Part shown: positions 24,226 to 35,425 of the stretch, one piece after another
Numbering within the stretch: the first letter of the stretch is position 1
Layout: every line of letters begins with the position of its first letter
Assembly: GCA_007922195.1 (NCBI GenBank)
Contig: ML681981.1
Coordinates: forward strand, 17,281,861-17,345,860
Source: Podocnemis expansa
Lineage: Eukaryota; Chordata; Testudines; Podocnemididae
Direction of reading: 5' to 3'
DNA: 64,000 bases
Program-made: the position numbers and the translations under genes
Notes under the pieces: model-generated
Seen by the model: only the letters and a program-made list of their open reading frames with translations
Told to the model about the DNA's origin: nothing
Databases searched by the model: none

Positions 24226-24904
24226 CCTACCACAATAGAAGCCTCCTTCTTGTAATCATAAAGAGAGAGAAAGAAAGAAAGGTGGGACGTGGAGAGTAAG
24301 GACACTTCTTGTATTCATAATGTACTAAGAATGATCAAATTATACAATTTGACAAAGACCCATAATAATTCTCTCTATTACTTAAGGCAGTGACTTCAGA
24401 AAGTAGTTCAGCCTCTAGCTAAAAAAATAAAAGTAGCTTGATTTCACCTTAAAGTACATGCTTAAATGTAATTAAGGCAATGGAACTGCTTGCAGGCTTA
24501 AAACTTATGCATCTGATGAACAGTTATTGCAAACTGGGTGGACTTTAGCACTGTAGGCAGCTGTGCAAGTAGGAAAAGGAGGAAAAAAGCCAAAGACACA
24601 CCCCCCCACACCCACTGCAAAAAGAGAATTTCTTTTTATATCTGTCTGGTGTGCTTAGTGGGCTTCCTTGACTACATCTGAGCTAAACATTACTGAAAAT
24701 AGCATGGTACTGTAGTTATTTCAAGGCACTGTCTGCATTTGCTCTGTGCACTGGGTGGGCAAGAATTTTCATTACATAAATCACTTTCAGCTAGACAGTA
24801 GGCTATAAAAAGGGAATTTTTTCCTTAGTGATTTTAGTTTTGAAAGTTCTGAAGTGGCTAGATATTGGGTGAAGTCCAAAATACTCTTTTCACTGCATGC
24901 ACTG
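24226..24904. other. Non-coding sequence
   Basis: Contains a (GAAA)n-like stretch near 24264. Nothing else is recognised. Confidence 0.45.
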
Positions 24905-24916
24905 TGCTCTCTCTCA

Positions 24917-24948
<32 letters not shown>
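24905..24948. repeat. (CT)n(CA)n compound microsatellite
   Basis: A CT run passes directly into a CA run over about 44 bp. Confidence 0.95.
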
Positions 24949-27377
24949 TTTGGACTTGTACTCTTGAATAGTTATGTAGGCCAAGCTGCACACCCAGTGC
25001 GAAAGAACAGCATATTAAACTCTTGCTTCTAATTTATAAACTGCATCAGGGAATGCCAAGGATGCCTATGTCTGCAGTGCCAAATGGGCACTCTGTTGGT
25101 CTTATTACTGGAAATGAGCCTTTTCTGTTTTTCCAGTTTCCACCAAGATCAATAGGGATATGCCTATTGCTGTCTAGAATATTCCCTGAAATTTCTGAAT
25201 TGATGAGATGTGATGGAGAAGTGACATTAATGTGATTGTAGGGCTTCAACTGTTCTCAATCAATTAAGGTGGCTTAACACTTCCCATTATAACCCCATAC
25301 TCACTTCCTTGTTTTTAATTGCTTATAAAACTGACAATCTTTCATGTGTCTGACTGAAATTTTCTTTACTTGGTCTCTGCCTCAGGTTGATATACTTTCA
25401 AAGGGAGGGGAGGGAGTGTTAGCCAAATCAATGAAGACATTTCCAAGAATGATGTTTTGATGTAGGTAGTTTTGACCATGTTATATTCACGTTAGTTTTG
25501 TTCATGTCTGACTCTGTCCCCCCTTCCTCCTGCATTACTTTTAAGAACGCTGTGTAGAACCGGGGTATTTTAAATCAGAAACATGACTTAGAATTTTGGG
25601 GGAATTAGCAGCAGATATATGAGGCCTTGTGTTAAAAATGGGAGGGCATGTTATTACACTGAAATCGGTTTTCTTTCATGCCGCACAACAGATGAAAAAA
25701 GGGAACACTTTCTTCATTAAATTGGACACATCACTTGCTCAATGCACAGAACCATCTGGAGCATTAATTCTGAATTATTTCCAAGTACTGGAGATCGAGC
25801 TATCACTTTCTGCATGAGAGATCACAGTAGCTGTCCACATTTGATAAAAAAAGAGTAAAAGCTCGATTCAGGGACACCATCAAATTCCTTGCTCAATTAA
25901 GACTGAAATAGTTTAAAATGAAATTTGTCTTAGTCCAAATTAGTTTTCCCCCTCTACCCCATTACTTTTATATATATAAATAAATGGCTTGCCTTAATCA
26001 CATCCACAATACTGTTCTTACACAGAATATTTCTCAAGTTTTATACCTGCAAAAGGGTGGGAAAATAGGCATTTGCACATCATTTCGGTAGAAATAAAAA
26101 TTGGAACAGAAAAACAGATACACATACCAAATTTTGCTCAGTTATGCTAGTGTAAATTATGCTGATTTGAAAAATGACATGCTGGATTTATAGTCACATA
26201 GCTAACAGCACAATTTAGCTCCTGAAGTCTCAATTACTTACATTTTCAACCCAAATGTAGAAATCGATGGAAGAATAATACACTTCCTTATCTAAGACTC
26301 TGAAGCCAACATTTCCTTTTCATCAGTGCTCTTGAACCACACAAATTTTAATTTTGCTCAGTTCACATCATCTGTCTCTGACCTGCGCCAGCATTTTAGT
26401 GGTTATCACTGTGGTTGAGATTTCACTTAATTGTATTAATTGGTATTGCTTTAGAAGAAAACATCAAATGCTGTGAAGACGCCTTTTATATTCAGACCAA
26501 ATCTTTTAATTTTCCATGGTAATTATTAAGATGAATCATTAAACTAAGGCTGCCAGCTGTGTTCTGTTAAAATACAAACAGCCTCCCATGCTCAACATGC
26601 TCTAGCTGGTTTTAGTTCAGTAAGTTTGTGAGTAGATTTCCATGAATTTGCTGGGTGATGAAGTTTACTTTTAGGCCTCCTCCAACCATGCAAACCACAC
26701 AATAAGATTAACCACTGTAATTTGATTTAGGGGGAAAACAAAATGATTTATATGGAAACTAGTTTTATTTGTGATATATCAGCTCAGTTCAGAGTGGTTA
26801 TTTGTTGCTTTGATCAAAAATAAAATAAAATGTTTGAAAACTAAAGCCACAAGAAAATAGGCCCAAACCAAGGCTATGAAGCAAAGCTATTCAATGAAGC
26901 TGTCTGTTAAACAGAAGAAATTGCTTATTTTCATAATGGTATAAACAGTTAGATCATTTGTTGCATACAAGTGAAAACCAGATTGCTATAGATCACATTT
27001 CAAGAGGGAAGAGTTTGAAACCTCAGATGATAATATTTCTGTTCTTAAAGTGGCTGGACATAGCCCCAAACCTCAAAGAAACCACACATAGATTATACTG
27101 TGTAATAAATGTAGGGTACATGCAGATTTTGATGTGCTGGGTGTGAGACCACAACTCTCACTGAAGTCATTATTTTATAGGGTCTGACCCACATTTTTAA
27201 AAGACTTCAGCCTCACTTCTTATTTTTGCATCCGATTTGGCTTCAGCAGTTTGATACAGGTGCAGTTAGAGGCTGGGGGCAAAACAAAGAATGCTGATCC
27301 CTGAATATTTGTAAAGTGCTGTAGACGTGTGGCACCAAGCCTTCATATACCAAGATGTGAACACATCACTTAGTGTA
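24949..27377. other. Unique AT-rich non-coding sequence
   Basis: No repeat ends and no exon. The part 26370-26560 is free of repeat features and rich in TAATT-type words (see findings). Confidence 0.45.
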
Positions 27378-27520
27378 GTTCCAAAGGGGCAGCTGTGTTA
27401 GTCTAGTAAAGTTAAAAAAAGCAAGGTGCCTTGTGGCACTTAAAGACTAACAGATTTATTTATCACATGAGCTCCCGTGGGAAAATATCCCACTTCGTCA
27501 CACTCTTTGAAGAGGGAGAA
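27378..27520. mobile_element. Penelope-like repeat with decayed hammerhead segment
   Basis: Begins GTTCCAAAGGGGCAGCTGTG, continues CTTGTGGCACTTAAAGACTA, and ends in the inverted hammerhead region. On the minus strand the stem II arms GTGGG...CCCAC are intact, but the CTGATGA and GAAA core boxes have mutated (to TGTGACGA and GGGA). It belongs to the same family as 29407, 39466, 40858 and 62901. Confidence 0.65.
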
Positions 27521-27794
27521 CTTACAGAATTGGATGTATTCTCTTAGATCCCAGGTAGGTTATGACCTTTATACTGAAGCCAGAACTATGTGAAAAATAA
27601 GACTATTTAGGAACACACATTCTACCCTTAAATATATGTGCAAGACTTCCATAACTTTAGTGGTGATTGCACGTACTCATCCAAAGAACCGAATATGGTC
27701 TCAGAAATGAAACCTGTGACATTTGCCTGTTGAGCTAGTTTCTTAAGATATGAAGAGTTCATTGTGGCTTAGCTGTAACTTTTTGAAGTTTCTG
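27521..27794. other. Non-coding sequence
   Basis: No recognisable element between the Penelope-like repeat and the GC-rich block. Confidence 0.4.
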
Positions 27795-28250
27795 TAGCGG
27801 TCACGGGAGGGGGGCGGTGTGGATGGGGCCAGAGGAGACTCTCACCCTGGCTTTGGTTCCATCAGTCTGCCCTGAGCGGGTGGGGAAGGTGGGAGCTGGC
27901 GTGTGGCATGGCCTCCATTGCAGCCCCCCACCCCAGGGCCAGGAGTCTTAGAAGGTTGCAGTACAGCAGAGGATGCACTTCAGCTAGTCTCACCCCACTG
28001 GGTGGAGTGAACAGGTGCCTGCCTTCTCTGCTCCGCCCCTGCAGGCAGATAAGCTGGCCTACAGACAGGAGTGCAAAGCCTGGCCTCTGGCCTCAGGGCC
28101 CCGCTCTCCTCCCCACCACCACAAGTGCTGGTAGGACAGGAGAGCCCTCAGTGCTCCCTCAAACCCTGCCAGCACTGAGCGGGATATGGGGGCCATGTTA
28201 TTGTAGGAGTTTTAGGGGCTGGGACCTGGGGCTTCAGACCCTTTAGCCCA
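27795..28250. repeat. GC-rich block of unknown origin
   Basis: An abrupt rise in GC content, with GGGAGGGGGGCGG at its left and GGGGCTGGGACCTGGGGC at its right. It resembles the other GC-rich transposon cores in the window, but I could not find inverted ends or a target duplication. The open frame 27908-28246 lies wholly inside and is probably compositional. Confidence 0.35.
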
Positions 28251-29406
28251 TGGGATAATCTGGTCCAGTAATTAATATTTGAGTTTTATAGATATGGACA
28301 ATTACATTCCAAAAATAAAATGTTCTAAGATAAAATACCACAGCCTGTATTTGAAACTTAGACTATATGCAATAATCTATGTTGGTCAGATCTATGGTTT
28401 TATATCAAATTTGAAAGATTCCAAAAAAAAAACCCTAAAATAAGATGATCTGAATTCCAAAGTTAAAGTAGCCATTTGTGCAGAACTGAGATAAGTTGAA
28501 TACTTTCAAAGACAGACATCCAGCTAGATACTGACATATGGTAGATGCCAGGGTGCTTACATACTATTATACCAACTAAGCTTCCAACTACTAGAACTGT
28601 GTAATTAAAACAATATTTTGTGTAAAAAGAAACTTTGCTTTTTCATCAAATACACATAACAAGGCAAATGTTACGTTTGCTTTTAATGATGGATTTCATG
28701 TGTAGGAACAACTGAGGTCATGCATCGTAATGTTCAGAACTTAATATAACACTACGCTGTGAAGTTTCACACTTATTAATCCTCCCAGTACCTCTATGAA
28801 CAAAGCAAGCATGTGTTACCCTGATCTACGGATGGGTCTGCACACCCTTCACGAGTATCCATTGAGCAGTAGACTCCACTTAGTCTATCCTCCTCAGGGA
28901 GTCCCATATCAGATCAGTGGACCCTGAGATTTTTGCTTCTTTTATTACAGAATACTAAGTGGGGAGCTGCATCTTTTCTTGCAGCTGGCAGCTAATCAAC
29001 TGTAGCTAAGGCTTTTTCTCTGGACACAGAGTGCGTAGTCTCAGCCACATGCAGACCTGCGAGGAACAGGTCACACGTAAGTCAGGACACAAAACCAGTA
29101 ATAACTCCTCCTCCTATCTGACCTAGTTGTCTCAGAGTCACAGCATCCAGATGTGGAAGACCTTTGTGGTCCTGATTGGCTCCCAGCTCAGTGTTGCAGG
29201 GAAACATGTTACCTTGCCATTTTTCCTCACTGCTGTTTCTCGACTGGTGCTTATAGAAACTGCTTTTAATAAGCCTCAGAATAGCAGAAGTAGTACATAA
29301 CAGTAGAATGTATTCACTTGCTCTTTGAGCCAAGCTTGTGAAGAAGGCAGCATCTCTCACATCACTCAAACCAATTAGAAATCTGCATTGACTGACTTGT
29401 CTCAGG
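28251..29406. other. Non-coding sequence
   Basis: Nothing recognised. An A9 run at about 28421 and a short minus-strand open frame at 29082-29369 carry no supporting signal. Confidence 0.45.
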
Positions 29407-29614
29407 AAAAAAGAAACAAGGAGTCATGTGGCACTTTAAGACTAACAGATTTATTTTTGCGCATGAGTTTTCATGTGAGAAAATCCCACTTCATCAGATG
29501 CTGATTTTCTCCCACAAAAGCTCATGCAAAAAATAAATCTGTTAGTCTTAAAGTGCCACATGACTCCTTGTTTCTTTTTTGCTGGACTAAACTAACACAG
29601 CTATCCCTTTGGAA
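29407..29614. mobile_element. Penelope-like repeat as an inverted pair
   Basis: The left arm 29407-29484 and right arm 29504-29580 are inverted copies about 77-78 bp long, separated by 19 bp (CCCACTTCATCAGATGCTG). Each arm carries AAGGAGTCATGTGGCAC and the TTAGTCT/AGACTAA block. After the right arm comes GCTGGACTAAACTAACACAG...CTTTGGAA, the inverted first block of the repeat. On the minus strand the left half retains CTGATGA and GAAA of the hammerhead core. Penelope-like elements are known to carry terminal repeats in direct or inverted order; no reverse transcriptase or GIY-YIG endonuclease is present here. Confidence 0.7.
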
Positions 29615-31350
29615 ATTGTCTCAGGAACACATCCCTGAGCAGCTACGGACACTAAAAGGGGGAGCAGTTTACATTTCTCCTATTCTGGGTATGGTGTAGT
29701 TGCTGGGGATAGATCAATACCCAAAGTTGTCCTCACTTGCACCCTAGCAACTGTCGTCTTTTAGAGGGGGCCGGCAACTTTGATTGATCAAGGACTATTT
29801 TATTCTTTTATGGTGACTGATCTACTTTTTAGTTATTTTATAATCCTTCCAGAATTTCACAGCATTAAGAAATAAAATTTGGTAAATAACATTCTACAAG
29901 GGTTCATACATCTATTTAAATTAAATCCCTGCAATTCTTTATCAGGAAGTAGTTTTCATAATATTTTCCTCAGTCTTCAGTCCCAGCAGCACCACCTATT
30001 GTTGGATTCCCAGCAACTTTCTTGAACAGAATTGGAATGTGTCAGTTTTCAGATTGGAAACAGCACAGGTTTTAATGCTCTTCTATCAGCTTCAGTAGTG
30101 TTGGTGCCCTGTGGTGAAGCTTTGAAATACTATGACATCTTTTACATGGCATGCTAAACCAAGATCTTTACCCATGAGATTCAGACCATATTTTTTTAGA
30201 TTTACTATGTGGAAAGCAGAATTGTTCTTCTAGCAAATAAAGTTTCTTGTATTGATGCCTAGAAATGTTAAAGCTTCCTGGTTATAGACAAAAGTTCTCT
30301 GCATTTAGTGGGTTATAGATTCATCGGCTTTGTTTTGGGATAGAGGGAGGTGTCATCAGTACTATGGAAACGATGAAAGTTCATCCTGATAGTAGCAATG
30401 AGTTCCACACATAGGTAATGTTCCCGCATGTCTTTGTCACCAGCTTTGATTACCTTTGTTCTGAGTGCTGATAATTACATCAGCCTTTATCATCATAATC
30501 TCTGGAAGGTACCGAAAAAGAAGTGGTCCTCCAGATATTTGAACTTTTGCCTATTGTGGATTTTGAAGATGAAGGTTATGAACTGGATCTGAACTTGAAC
30601 AGGAAACAAGTGCTGTCAGAGTACCAATATGCTGTGATATGTCAAACACTATAGTGAAATACAATAAAAGCAAGTTATGCCAACCATATCATGCTAACAT
30701 CTGAAAGAAAAATATACAATTCTTAATTCCCGTTTTTAATAAAATTATGTTTTGAGTGGAACTGGCTATTCAAATGATTTCTTTTTCTGTTGTATGGAAA
30801 TGTGACTATTTTATGTACACAAAGTTACACAAATGTATTATGGTTAAGATATTCAATTACATTAGTCATATGTAATTTGTCACTATAGAATATAAAATAT
30901 TTTAACTATAATGCATCAAAAAGTAACAATTTAATTTAATTGCATTTTTAATTTGGCCATTCATTCTGATGGTTGCTTTGTCTTATGGTTTTCCTGTTTC
31001 GGTTAAATGATACCCTATTTGTCAATTATAGAGGAAAAAAATACAGCACTTTTTGTTATGTTTTCAAAACCTCATCATTAATGTTTCACTGTACAAGCTG
31101 CTTGGCTGCTTGCAGAGATTGCAGTGGTATGCCAAGTAATCTCCTCCCAACTACAAGGATACAATCACCAGGCAGGCTATCACAGTATCATAGGACTACA
31201 AGTAGGCAACTTCTGTGTTCCCAAATGTATTGATGGAGGCAAGTTTTCCAAAACACATCAACATGTAAAACAGCATTTTATTTTCAACTTTTTTTACTCT
31301 CCACGTATGGTTCACAGAATGCCATTATGCTAATCCAATTTCAGAATGGG
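29615..31350. other. Non-coding sequence
   Basis: AT-rich (especially 30650-30960) without recognisable repeats. The overlapping open frames at 30973-31333 have no domain. Confidence 0.45.
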
Positions 31351-31388
31351 ATTATTATTATTATTATTAATTATTATTATTATTATTT
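31351..31388. repeat. (ATT)n microsatellite
   Basis: About 12 ATT units with one interruption (TTAATTA). Confidence 0.9.
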
Positions 31389-34008
31389 TAAACAGAGCTT
31401 CTTTGGCTGTGTAATTGCTATTTCATGTGAATCTTAAAATGGAGCAGAGGGCATTGGAGGCTGCACTCTAATGGATTCTGCCTACTTTTAATTGAAGGGG
31501 TAGACATGGTGAGGTCAAACACAGAAGTTCACTAGATATAGAATCTGGTTTTACAGCCTTTAAACTGCTTGCATAATATTGAAGCATAATATTTAGCTTA
31601 ACAAGCACTTCATGTAATAATCCAAATAGTAAAAATCTCACAGAGAATAAGTAAATTTAATCCTCACAAGTACTGTTGAGGATTAAAGGCAACAAAATAT
31701 TACACAAAAATAAAAATAAAAAACCCTGAAAATGCCTTTGTGCCAATAAGTGTGCAGAAGTGTATTTTGTGAAGGTAAAAGTTAATCTAGGCAGTGATGC
31801 CTTATTTTGAGTGGCTCAGCTGACTCTGACCTGAGGTAGATTGTTGACCTCAAATCCAGCTGATATTCCTGGATTTGATTCTCTAGCCTGAACTTGGAAC
31901 AAACCTTTCCAAGAAAGGTCCAGGCCACAACCTGTGTCCTCTAGCCAGAGTCTTGACGTATGCATCACCTGGAGGTTTCCATTGTTCTGAGCAGCACAGG
32001 AATTTAGAAATCTTGGGCTTCATTTTTAGAAGTGCTGAGAACTTAGTGGAAATAAACATTGTGAAAAATCAGGTTGAGATAACATCTAAACGCATCCCTG
32101 TTAAAGTAAAAATAATTACACAGTTCATTATTTTTCAGAGAACAGAACTTTCCAATCTTGCTAAGAATTTTCAGGCTCCCTGTTTTCTGTTCCCAGCTGA
32201 ATTTATTAATTTGCATTCTTGGTCCCCAGTACTCTAAATCTGGTCAGCATAGTTTTTACACGTTCATCAGTGACTCATCCACATACTTAAACATCTCAAG
32301 AATGAATCAGATCTGTAACTGTCTACTGAATTCCTATTACAGTCTGTGAGCCTATTAGGCTCACATCAATGTAATAGAGCACAGAATAAAAACTACTTCA
32401 CATATGGGAGACTTTAATGTTAAAGGAATTGCCTAGTTGCTTGAGCTTTTTGAAGAGGAAAACTTGATTTTAAGAAAGGATTTTATTTACTGTTTTCTGA
32501 ATCACATCTCCTCCCACCCCCATTTTAGAAAGTGCTTCAGTATCAAGAATTACTTTGCATGATACTATTAATGAACATGTTCATCATTAAATGTGCAGTT
32601 TAGAGTATACTGAAACAGATATCATGATAACTTGTTGTCAAACAAACTTGGAGGAGGAAACATCACGCAGCACAATGCCACGTGTTGCAGCCTATTCATA
32701 TAAATTGACCTAAAATCTATTCTTTCCATGTCAGATATCAAAATGAGAATGGGTTGGCAGCACACGTATCAGTTATACTTTAAAACGACTTTGCACAGGA
32801 ACTCTGCTTTCCAAATTCAGAGTTCCAAACACAGAAACCACACAAAACTAATGATAATTGATATCATATGTTCTTTATCAAAGCTTCCTCAAGAAAAGCA
32901 GCTTAAGGGAAAATCCATAAATGTGTCTTGACCACAGTCTGCCAATCTTCTTCCGTATTGGAGCCTTTAGCTAATTTGTTGCTTTAATTGCAAGCACTGG
33001 AAAGGTTGCGAAAGTGATGATCTTACTTTCTTTGATTGTTGATTATATAAAGTGGTCTTTATGAAGTAGAAATAAAACTTGACCCTTAAGAGTAATAGCT
33101 GGAACTCTAGAAATTAATTTTTCTCTAATCCTGGAAGCTTGGTCTCCTCCTCCTCCTACTGGCTATGAACCTAAAGTTGAAAAATAAACATCACTGAAGT
33201 TCTGAAATCAATAATGACATGATAGACAAGCTCAGCTACTATCTATAGAAATTTAGGATTAAAAACAGGCCAGAGTAGGTAGATAGAGTTTTGGCTTCTG
33301 GCATTTTAGGGGAACATAGAGAGTTGTAAGGTAGTTGCTTCTAATGTGCCAATTACATATCTTTAATTGGATAGGAAGTATAGACTACTGCAATATTCTG
33401 GAAGAATTAGCAGAAGGTCAAATTGAAGAGAGTAGTCAGGGAGGAGGAAGTAGTAATTGAAGAGACAGGAGATGATTACAGAAGTCTTTAAAAAAGTCTG
33501 TGTATCCGGCAAGTCATAAAAAGGGGCCAAGTAGCAAAAAAAAAAGGGGAAGTCACTTACTAGATCACCCCCTTCCCAAACAAACATACAGAGGTATATA
33601 CCAAACAACCAGAAAATGTTAGTTACATTAACAATCAGTAACCATTCCAAGCCAGCTATTGATATTACCAAGCATCATAATGGTTTGAAACTGAGCTAAA
33701 AATAAATAAGTTATTTATGCATTGAGCTGCACAATGGTTAGCCAAGGAAGATGAACACATGATTGCTGAAGCATTCTTTACAAAAGAAATATTAGAATAG
33801 AATGGAATACAGAAGAATGAGAAAATGACATGAAAGCTAGTAATGTTCAAAGATTTTTGTATCCATCCTGAGAATATTTTGATCCATCACCTCACTGACC
33901 TTCCACCTCTTCCAAACCAAACTATTATGAGGAAATAGGAATAATTTTGCAGTCAAGTTCTTAGAGAAGAACCTACCAGATGCAATTAGGGGCCCAATAA
34001 AAAGTAAT
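31389..34008. other. Non-coding sequence
   Basis: No exon or clear transposon ends over 2.6 kb. Short AAAATAAAAATAAAA runs occur near 31700. Confidence 0.45.
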
Positions 34009-34075
34009 AGACCAGATCTTCAACTAACATGAATCAGTGTAGCTCTACTGAAGTCTTTGGAAAATTGAATGGGAC
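34009..34075. mobile_element. Fragment of a common palindromic MITE
   Basis: CCAGATCTTCAACTAACATG followed by CAGTGTAGCTCTACTGAAGT matches, by recollection, one arm of a widespread amniote palindromic repeat. The second arm is missing. Confidence 0.4.
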
Positions 34076-34862
34076 AAGGAAGACAGCTTGGCAAACATTT
34101 CTGGGGTAGGTTTTCTGAACATATGGAACAGCAAATGCATAAATGTCTGTGAGAGAAGCAGATGAAAGGCAAAGTAAGAACCTCAAGGCAGGTGAGAGCA
34201 GGACCACTGAAATGAGGGACAAGAATAATGATTTTGGAAACAGCATTTTTGAAGGTCTAAAAGCATTGTGGTAAGAGGACAGCAAGACTGGTATAAAAAA
34301 AGACCCAATAACAGTAACTTGAAGTATTTATGCTATATGATAGGGGCATAGAGAAGCAATCTTGGTGGGACAAAAAGGAAGGGTTGATTTTAGAAATATT
34401 GTGTAGGAGGGAAATGACAAGCTGGATTGTGACAGTAGAAAGAGAGAAGTTGAATGTTATACTTCAACTGTGAGCATCGAAGGGCCTTGGTTTTGTCAAT
34501 TTTAATGACATGGTGGTATTAAAGAACATTTGGGAGGAAAGTTTATGGGATGGTTCTAGCTGGAAAGATCTGGAGATGGTGAATGATCCAAAATGAAATG
34601 TCAAAGAAACAATGGAAGATGCTAGACTAAAAATTTCAGATGTTCAAGAGTTATCAGCATAGAAGTGGTAGTGTAACCAACATAAATCATGAAGTCTTCT
34701 AAAGGAAGGTGTAGAGAATGAGTGACCGTTGAGCCCTCTACATACTCCCCTCCCCCTGGGGCCCCCCCCCCCAAAAAAAAACGTGAAAAAGAGGAAGAGC
34801 CACCAGAACATCAAAGCAGTCAGAGGAGTTAGGAGAAAGCTGAAAGATAAAACGGTCTGAGG
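34076..34862. other. Non-coding sequence leading into CR1
   Basis: No exon. A C11 run followed by A9 lies at about 34760-34780. Confidence 0.45.
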
Positions 34863-35425
34863 TAAATAGAATGAAATTCAATGAAGACAAATGCAAAGTA
34901 CTCCACTTAGGAAAGAACAATCCACTGCACATATAGAAAATGGGCAATGACTGCCTAGGATGGAGTACAGTGGAAAGGAATCTGGGTGCTAAAGGCAAGT
35001 CAACAGTGTAATACTGCTGCAAAAAAAGCAAACAGTATTCTGGGATGAATTAACAGGAATATTATAATTAAGACATGAGAAGTAATTCTTCCACTCTACT
35101 CAGCCTTAATTGGGCCTCAACTGGAGTATTGTGTCCAGTTCTGGGTGTCTCATTTCATGAAAATGAGGACAAACTGGAGAAAGTCCAAAGAAGAGTAAGA
35201 CAAATTATTAGAGGTCTGGAACACTTGACTTATGAGGGAAGATTGAAAGAGCTGGGTTTGTTTAATCTAGAAAAGAGGAGACATAACAACAATTTTCAAC
35301 TACCTAAGAGGGTGTCACGAGGAGGAGGGAGAAAAATTGTTCTCTTTAACTGCTGATGATAGGACAAGAAGCCGTGGGCTTAAATTACAGCAAGAACGGT
35401 TTAGGTTGGACCGGTGAACAATGCT
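34863..35425 (+). mobile_element. CR1 LINE fragment (ORF2 C-terminal region)
   Basis: The plus strand encodes the CR1 ORF2 C-terminal portion in broken frames. It starts in the region AATGAAGACAAATGCAAAG (the FNEDKCK segment), continues through [14 protein letters not shown] in a shifted frame, and then [34 protein letters not shown] and the GTR..GLKLQ-equivalent near 35370. The catalytic reverse transcriptase upstream is absent, and the copy ends before the 3' UTR. Frameshifts make it inactive. Confidence 0.85.
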
